From NCBI GenBank assembly GCA_020629315.1, contig JAHDDO010000004.1:110383-174382 (forward strand): DNA of 64,000 nt, given 5' to 3'. Every line of letters begins with the position of its first letter. Position 1 is the stretch's first letter. A program made the position numbers and the translations under genes. Positions 58,224-64,000 of the stretch are shown piece by piece. A model generated the notes under the pieces. The model did not search any database, was not told where the DNA came from, and worked only from the letters and a program-made list of their open reading frames with translations. The DNA comes from Saprospiraceae bacterium. GTDB lineage: Bacteria; Bacteroidota; Bacteroidia; Chitinophagales; Saprospiraceae.

Positions 58224-60845
58224 ATGGAAAACGAAGGAAGAGAACAGAAAAAGAACTACAAATTCAAAGAACTAAGAGTCTATGGCTCTACAGAATGGTT
58301 AGCTTCCAATCTGAAGAAATATCGTCAAGTTTTTGATAGATATGAAACGAGTTATATATATGCCGAACTTAGCTTTTATAATAAACTCTTTGATGAGCAG
58401 TCCTGGAAAGTTAAGGTGATCCTCAATTGCTATAAAATTGGCGAAACAAAAAGAAAAGTTTGTAGCCTCGACTTTGAAAAGAAAGTAAGTAAATATGATA
58501 ATGTAGTTCACATTCGAGAGGGCTGGGGTAATAAAAGAAAAGGCGCCTTTTGGAAAAAAGGAACGTATTATTGGGAAGCGCTCATAGATGGGGAGCTGGC
58601 AAGTGCTAAATACTTTTATGTAGAAGATGGTGGATACTCGTGGAAATCAATTGAAGAGAATCCTTACTTCAATTTTAAATCACTTCGCATTTACGAAGGT
58701 AAGTATGATGATGTTATTGAAAACGAGCGAAGGTTTATGAAAATGTTTTCGTCCGAGGAAACAAGATATGTTTACGCTGAAGTAACATTGGAAAACAAAC
58801 TCCTTACAAATGACTGGTTCTTAGAGATGTTTGTCAAATTTAGTAACGAAGCGAAAGAACTTAAAGGGCATATTGCTAAATTGATAGAAATTAGTCGGAA
58901 TGATAATGAAATAAAACTAACTGCAGGCTGGGGTTCTAACTCCACCGGAAGCTGGCGCCGAGGAAAATATACCGTTGATCTTGTATTCTTAGATAAAACA
59001 GTTGCCACACTTCCATTTGAAGTAGGTGATGAATTTCAAGAAGGAAATAATAAGGTGTACTTACCCTATGGTAAGGAGCCTCTGATCATAACAGAAGAAG
59101 ATGATCCTAATGTTTCTTTTGAAGAAGTCCTTAAAGATCTAGAATCCCTTATAGGCCTTCATGAAATAAAGAAAAAAGTAAAGGAGCACGCCAAGTACAT
59201 CCAGTTTCTTCAATTGCGAAAGGAAAGGGGATTTAGCGATATGGATTCCATAAATATCCATTCTGTATTTACGGGTAACCCTGGCACGGGAAAAACAACC
59301 GTTGCTAAAATGATGGGTAAACTATACAAGAAAATGGGTCTGCTTAGTAAAGGACATGTTCACGAAGTAGATCGGGTAGATCTAGTAGGAGAGTACATTG
59401 GCCAAACAGCACCAAAAGTTAAAGAAGCTATCGAAAAGGCAGCAGGTGGTGTTTTATTTATAGATGAGGCCTATGCACTGGCTAGATCCAATGATGACAC
59501 AAAGGACTTTGGGCGTGAAGTGATTGAAATTCTTGTTAAACACATGTCTGGAGATAATTTGGATATGGCTGTTATAGTGGCTGGTTATCCAAAAGAAATG
59601 GATCATTTCATTAATTCTAACCCGGGACTAAAATCAAGATTTAAGCATTTCTACTCTTTTAGAGATTATATGCCTCAAGAACTATATAGTATTGCTAAAT
59701 ATGCATCAGCTGAAAAGGAAGTAAGTTTCACTACCGAAGCAGAAGTAGCTTTGCATAATATAATAGTGCGTGCGTTTAGAGATCGAGATAAGACCTTTGG
59801 CAATGCTCGTTTTGTCTTTGATCAAGTAGAGAAAGCCAAAATCAATTTAGGCTTACGGATTATGAGTAACAAACAGCCACATGCTCTTGAATCAGCATTG
59901 CTCTCAACAATAATTGAAGAAGATGTCTTGAAGATATCTGAAGATCTGGATACTATTCTACCAGAAATTCCAATTGATGAAGAATTGCTTGAAATAGCAA
60001 TCGAAGAATTGGACGCTTTAATTGGTATTGATGAAGTGAAAAATGAAATTCATGAATTAGTAGAAATTATCAAGTACCAAAAATCAAAGAGGAAGGAAGT
60101 GCTAAATAAGTATTTCTTACATACCGTTTTTGTGGGTAATCCAGGCACAGGGAAAACCACTGTAGCTAGAATAATGGCAAAAATCTATAAAGCCTTAGGC
60201 CTGATAGAAAGAGGTCATATAGTAGAAACGGACAGACAAGGATTAGTAGCAGGCTTTGTAGGCCAAACAGCTATTAAAACATCTGAAAAAATTGATGAAG
60301 CTATGGGAGGTGTGTTGTTTATTGATGAAGCATACACACTTTCGAATTTTAACGGATTGCAAGGTGATTACGGTAATGAGGCTATCCAAACGATACTTAA
60401 ACGCATGGAAGATGACCGCGGTAAATTTTTCGTCTTTGTAGCCGGTTACCCGGAGAATATGCAACGATTTTTAGAAGCAAATCCAGGATTGAGGTCTAGG
60501 TTTGACAAGACCCTTAATTTCCATGATTATTCAACCGAAGAATTAGTGTCAATTGCAAAAAGTATGTTGAATGAGCTGGAATATAACCTTTCGTCAAGAG
60601 CTGATACACAACTAAATCATTGGATAAATGGGCTAGAAAAAGGAAGAGATAAATTCTTTGGCAATGCAAGGACCGTCAGACGCATGATCTTAGCGCTTAT
60701 ACATCAGCAAAATGTTCGTGTAGCCACCTTGTCAAAGCAAGGCAAAAAGAATGTACAAAGTAGACAAATACTACCCACTGATTTTGAAAACTTGCAAAAC
60801 GCATCAGAAGGTCAAGTATTTGAGCGAAAAAAGATCGGATTTTAG
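58224..60845 (+). CDS. Double CbbX/SpoVK-type AAA+ ATPase with duplicated N-terminal domain (873 aa)
   Basis: Two Walker A (GNPGTGKTTVAKMMGK; GNPGTGKTTVARIMAK) and two Walker B (GGVLFIDEAYAL; GGVLFIDEAYTL); two related N-terminal ~120-aa segments. Confidence 0.9.
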   Translation: MENEGREQKKNYKFKELRVYGSTEWLASNLKKYRQVFDRYETSYIYAELSFYNKLFDEQSWKVKVILNCYKIGETKRKVCSLDFEKKVSKYDNVVHIREGWGNKRKGAFWKKGTYYWEALIDGELASAKYFYVEDGGYSWKSIEENPYFNFKSLRIYEGKYDDVIENERRFMKMFSSEETRYVYAEVTLENKLLTNDWFLEMFVKFSNEAKELKGHIAKLIEISRNDNEIKLTAGWGSNSTGSWRRGKYTVDLVFLDKTVATLPFEVGDEFQEGNNKVYLPYGKEPLIITEEDDPNVSFEEVLKDLESLIGLHEIKKKVKEHAKYIQFLQLRKERGFSDMDSINIHSVFTGNPGTGKTTVAKMMGKLYKKMGLLSKGHVHEVDRVDLVGEYIGQTAPKVKEAIEKAAGGVLFIDEAYALARSNDDTKDFGREVIEILVKHMSGDNLDMAVIVAGYPKEMDHFINSNPGLKSRFKHFYSFRDYMPQELYSIAKYASAEKEVSFTTEAEVALHNIIVRAFRDRDKTFGNARFVFDQVEKAKINLGLRIMSNKQPHALESALLSTIIEEDVLKISEDLDTILPEIPIDEELLEIAIEELDALIGIDEVKNEIHELVEIIKYQKSKRKEVLNKYFLHTVFVGNPGTGKTTVARIMAKIYKALGLIERGHIVETDRQGLVAGFVGQTAIKTSEKIDEAMGGVLFIDEAYTLSNFNGLQGDYGNEAIQTILKRMEDDRGKFFVFVAGYPENMQRFLEANPGLRSRFDKTLNFHDYSTEELVSIAKSMLNELEYNLSSRADTQLNHWINGLEKGRDKFFGNARTVRRMILALIHQQNVRVATLSKQGKKNVQSRQILPTDFENLQNASEGQVFERKKIGF

Positions 60846-62467
60846 AATAAGTACCTAAATCCTCCTAATAATTGACGTTGGAAAGAGAAATAATTCTCGT
60901 ATTGCAAGTACTCTTTCCCTAATAAATTTCTCCCTTCAAAGTATATACTTATGTTTTCCTTGATATTGTACCTAGCTAAGAAATTTAGATCCCAAATAGG
61001 GTCATCTAAAATGCTATATTCATCCCTGACTATATCATTTCTAGTAAGGTAGTATATGACTGGACTTAAGACAAGCTTCTCAGAGAATAATTTATAATTA
61101 CCAGATACCTTTAGTTGCGTTTCGGGCAATAATGAAAGTTCGGATGCAATCCCTTCCAAATACAAATTATATCCGATCGATACCTGATAATCAAACGTAG
61201 TGTTTATGTTTTGTTGATGCCTAATGCCAATCTTGATTTTCTCATAATCCACATAATTGGCTTTTACACGTTGCATACTCGTATCATAGACAACATTCAG
61301 GTCATTTTCAACCTGTGCATACAATAGTGAAAATGATTGATCACTTGACTTTTGCTTGAGGTTTAGTTTTAGTCCAATGTCCTTTTGAAGAAAAGACTTA
61401 AAAGCGACAGGTGAAACTACAGGCATTTGCATAAAGTAATCATGTAAACTAGTAATAGCGGTTTGTGTCCTACTTTGTAATTCAATGTAATTTTGACTCT
61501 CATCAAATCGATATGATACTTGGAGTGCAGGCCATAGTGTAAGACTGTCCGAAAAGACCCCGTAAACGCCACCAGATGCGGTCCAACGATTATTTTGCCA
61601 TTTTATATTTGGATGGAATAAGGATGTATGCAAGCTAAGAAGACTATCTAGGCTATTTGTTCTAGCCCATTCATGATACGCATGTAAGTGCACGCTTGCT
61701 TTGTCATTGATTTCTTTACTTATAAATCCAGTATTCGTTACTGACTGCTCTCGATAAAGAGAATCTCTTGAAGAGCCTAATTTGAGCTCGCTTTTAATGC
61801 CATATAATAAGCCCTTTTCACTATATGGATATCCATCTAGAGATACACTAAAAGAAAATCCTTGATTTCGTTGAGATATTAAAGCTTCAGGAATTGTATC
61901 ATATAGTACACTCAGCGTCGAGTCGCGAAGGCCTGCTCGGGCTCCCAACACCTTCGCATTGGCACTTAGCCTTGTATTGGAGTTTATAAAATACTCACCA
62001 AAAAGTTGCCCCTTCAAATGACGAGCATTCGTCTGAAATCGAGAGGGATCAGTAATGGAGTTATAGCTAATTGAACCCCCTATACCATACCAATTTTCAG
62101 TAAAATAATGGTATCCAATATCAGCTCGAATTTGGTTCGGAGTACCATATGCAAGATCAAGAAATCCATCATAATATTGAATCTCCCTATCTATCGAGTA
62201 ACGAAGGGGTCTTATTTGAGCTTGGATAGGACCGAAGTCATGCTCTAAATCTAGCTTTTCTATAGCGCTAGTTAAGGTGCTTGGCTCTGCTTGTTCAGGA
62301 GGATCTATAGTAATAGAGGGAAGTGGGATTTGAAGCCACTTTATATTGGCTTCCTTTTGCACTTGCTGGATATCAGTGATCGATGGATTTTCCTCTTGTC
62401 CCAATGCCATTTGGGCCAAACACATTAAAGTAATTAATAATATATAATTATTGACCTTTATCATCAT
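60842..62467 (-). CDS. TonB-dependent receptor-like outer membrane beta-barrel protein (541 aa)
   Basis: Signal peptide; repeated amphipathic beta-strands; C-terminal NISIYFEGRNLLGKEYLQYENYFSFQRQLLGGFRYLF. Confidence 0.75.
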   Translation of the reverse strand: MMIKVNNYILLITLMCLAQMALGQEENPSITDIQQVQKEANIKWLQIPLPSITIDPPEQAEPSTLTSAIEKLDLEHDFGPIQAQIRPLRYSIDREIQYYDGFLDLAYGTPNQIRADIGYHYFTENWYGIGGSISYNSITDPSRFQTNARHLKGQLFGEYFINSNTRLSANAKVLGARAGLRDSTLSVLYDTIPEALISQRNQGFSFSVSLDGYPYSEKGLLYGIKSELKLGSSRDSLYREQSVTNTGFISKEINDKASVHLHAYHEWARTNSLDSLLSLHTSLFHPNIKWQNNRWTASGGVYGVFSDSLTLWPALQVSYRFDESQNYIELQSRTQTAITSLHDYFMQMPVVSPVAFKSFLQKDIGLKLNLKQKSSDQSFSLLYAQVENDLNVVYDTSMQRVKANYVDYEKIKIGIRHQQNINTTFDYQVSIGYNLYLEGIASELSLLPETQLKVSGNYKLFSEKLVLSPVIYYLTRNDIVRDEYSILDDPIWDLNFLARYNIKENISIYFEGRNLLGKEYLQYENYFSFQRQLLGGFRYLF

Positions 62468-63998
62468 TTATATCTTTGAATTCTATAGTATTCGCTTCAA
62501 GTACCCTTTCTGAAGAAGGCGTATTTTGAGCATCTATTTCTTGTAATATATTATCAGCTTTTTCTAGCAATATAGGATCCTGGGTATAGTTTTCTTTTAA
62601 TGCTAAAGCACTAGCTTTTGCATTCAGATAATCCTGTTGTGAAAGGTATATTTCTGACAATAACAAGAGACTTTTGGCCACCCACTTTGGATGAGACTGT
62701 GCACTTTTGATTGCCGCTAGGCACTGACGTTCCGAGGCTTCTGCATCACCTATACTATAGAGAAGCTCGGCTATTGTATAACTTGATTCTGCATGAATAT
62801 TGGAATGCAATGGTACAGCTCTGATAGCCTCAGAGAATAGTGCAATGGCTTCGGTTGGATCTGTATCTTGAATCAATTTTGCTTTGTGGTAATAACACTT
62901 TCCTTTTAGTTCTGTAGCGGATAGGGGGTGGTCAATGATATTTTGACTGTATAGACTTATTAAAGCTTTGTCTTGCGTTTTTAGGCTACAAAATAATATG
63001 GATTCCGCGATCTCAAGTCGTATGGCGTCTGTAATGCTTTCATCAGCGTATAATTGTGTAAAAAGAATTTTCGCTTCTTCATAATTCTGCAAATTATTTA
63101 AATATATCAAGGCAAGTTTCTTTACAGATGATTGATATTCAGTGTTTTGGGATTTATTTATTACGTTTTTATAATAAGGAACACTGGCAACGTATTCTTT
63201 AAGTAAGGCATATGATTCAGCGATCATATAATTAGCTTCAATAGTAAAAATGGGTTTGTTATATTGGTTTAAATAACTTTCTAAATGTATGATTGCCTTG
63301 TGATATTCTGCTGCATTATAATACTCTTTGGCTGCGTGAAACTGTATGGAATCTTTACTTAAGGACGATATCTCATAATCTGTATTTTCTTCTATGTAGC
63401 TGAAATAGGCATCTGTTTCTTTAATGTCACTTAGATAAATTTCTTTCAGGGCCGAAATAGCAATTACCTTTTGGGCATTAGGACTGTTAATTTCGACTAC
63501 TCGTTTATATAGTCGAATAGCTTCTTTTATCTGTCCTTGATTGTACTCCAATAAAGCTAGTTTTAAATAAGCCTCCCCGGCTACATTTGGAGAAGTCGAA
63601 AGAGTCATTTCTTTAAGTTTAGATTCAGCCAGATTACTCTTTCCAGAGGCAATCAATTCTTCTATTTCGACCATATGTAATCCTTCGGAATAAGGAGAAT
63701 CAGGATAGGTACTAACTAAGGTGGAAAGTGCGTCTAAATACGCTTCTTTTTGGAAAAGATTTCGATAAATATATGTAGATAAATATAATGCGTAATCACT
63801 GACTTTAGACGTATTTTGCGTGTAATAATGCATATATTCAGCCGCTTGTTTAAATGACTTTTTCTGTAGTAATAATTCAGTGATTCGCAAGGGCATTACT
63901 TCAGTATGAAGAGGATCAGTAGAGGCGTTTTCAGCAAGCACTTTTTCTAAATACTTCAGTTCATTTTCTGTTTGATTCAATTGCCTGTAGGCAAAGGC
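62448..63998 (-). CDS. TPR-repeat protein, 5'-truncated by window edge
   Basis: TPR-like repeats (YLKLALLEYNQGQIKEAIRLYKRVVEINSPNA; YYNAAEYHKAIIHLESYLNQY). The frame is open beyond the called TTG at 63980 (AFAYRQLNQTENEL), so the true start is outside the window. Confidence 0.85.
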   Translation of the reverse strand, partial: AFAYRQLNQTENELKYLEKVLAENASTDPLHTEVMPLRITELLLQKKSFKQAAEYMHYYTQNTSKVSDYALYLSTYIYRNLFQKEAYLDALSTLVSTYPDSPYSEGLHMVEIEELIASGKSNLAESKLKEMTLSTSPNVAGEAYLKLALLEYNQGQIKEAIRLYKRVVEINSPNAQKVIAISALKEIYLSDIKETDAYFSYIEENTDYEISSLSKDSIQFHAAKEYYNAAEYHKAIIHLESYLNQYNKPIFTIEANYMIAESYALLKEYVASVPYYKNVINKSQNTEYQSSVKKLALIYLNNLQNYEEAKILFTQLYADESITDAIRLEIAESILFCSLKTQDKALISLYSQNIIDHPLSATELKGKCYYHKAKLIQDTDPTEAIALFSEAIRAVPLHSNIHAESSYTIAELLYSIGDAEASERQCLAAIKSAQSHPKWVAKSLLLLSEIYLSQQDYLNAKASALALKENYTQDPILLEKADNILQEIDAQNTPSSERVLEANTIEFKDINDDKGQ

Positions 63999-64000
63999 TT

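Noticed and set aside
1-64000. rRNA, tRNA, prophage, transposase, toxin-antitoxin or CRISPR-Cas loci
   Set aside because: None supported by eye; tRNAs could be missed without a covariance-model scan (tRNAscan-SE would settle it).

Overview
The window looks like a Bacteroidota chromosome segment, probably Saprospiria-like judging by protein content. It carries a PorP/SprF-type T9SS membrane protein, several proteins with T9SS-style C-terminal sorting domains, and exact TAnnTTTG -7 motifs. Coding density is high and there are about 48 supportable genes. Most are ordinary: kdsB, kdsC, cdd, prmC, rluD, nth, purL, miaE, maf, iscX, fdx, a cystathionine gamma-synthase-like enzyme and a cysteine-synthase-like enzyme. 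The accessory core is about 10.1-28.6 kb, with four large secreted-protein genes. Two of them (945 and 1501 aa) are built from 9 and 15 copies of an acidic, ~90-97 aa module, usually with six cysteines, that I do not recognise. These regions are almost free of Lys/Arg: one Lys and no Arg across ~1.4 kaa of the larger protein. The other two (~2.1 and 1.37 kaa) end in dockerin-like + cohesin-like + T9SS sorting domains. Other points of interest are an 84-bp in-register heptad repeat filling a convergent intergenic gap, a structured GC-rich intergenic element at ~3.76-3.85 kb, a TamL-like gene with no in-frame ATG/GTG/TTG upstream of its lipobox, five convergent gene pairs sharing exactly 4 bp of overlapping stop codons, a perfect inverted repeat between divergent genes, and an AAA ATPase with an AABB internally duplicated architecture. 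I saw no rRNA, tRNA, CRISPR array or intact mobile element. All family calls come from reading the translations; no database search was run.
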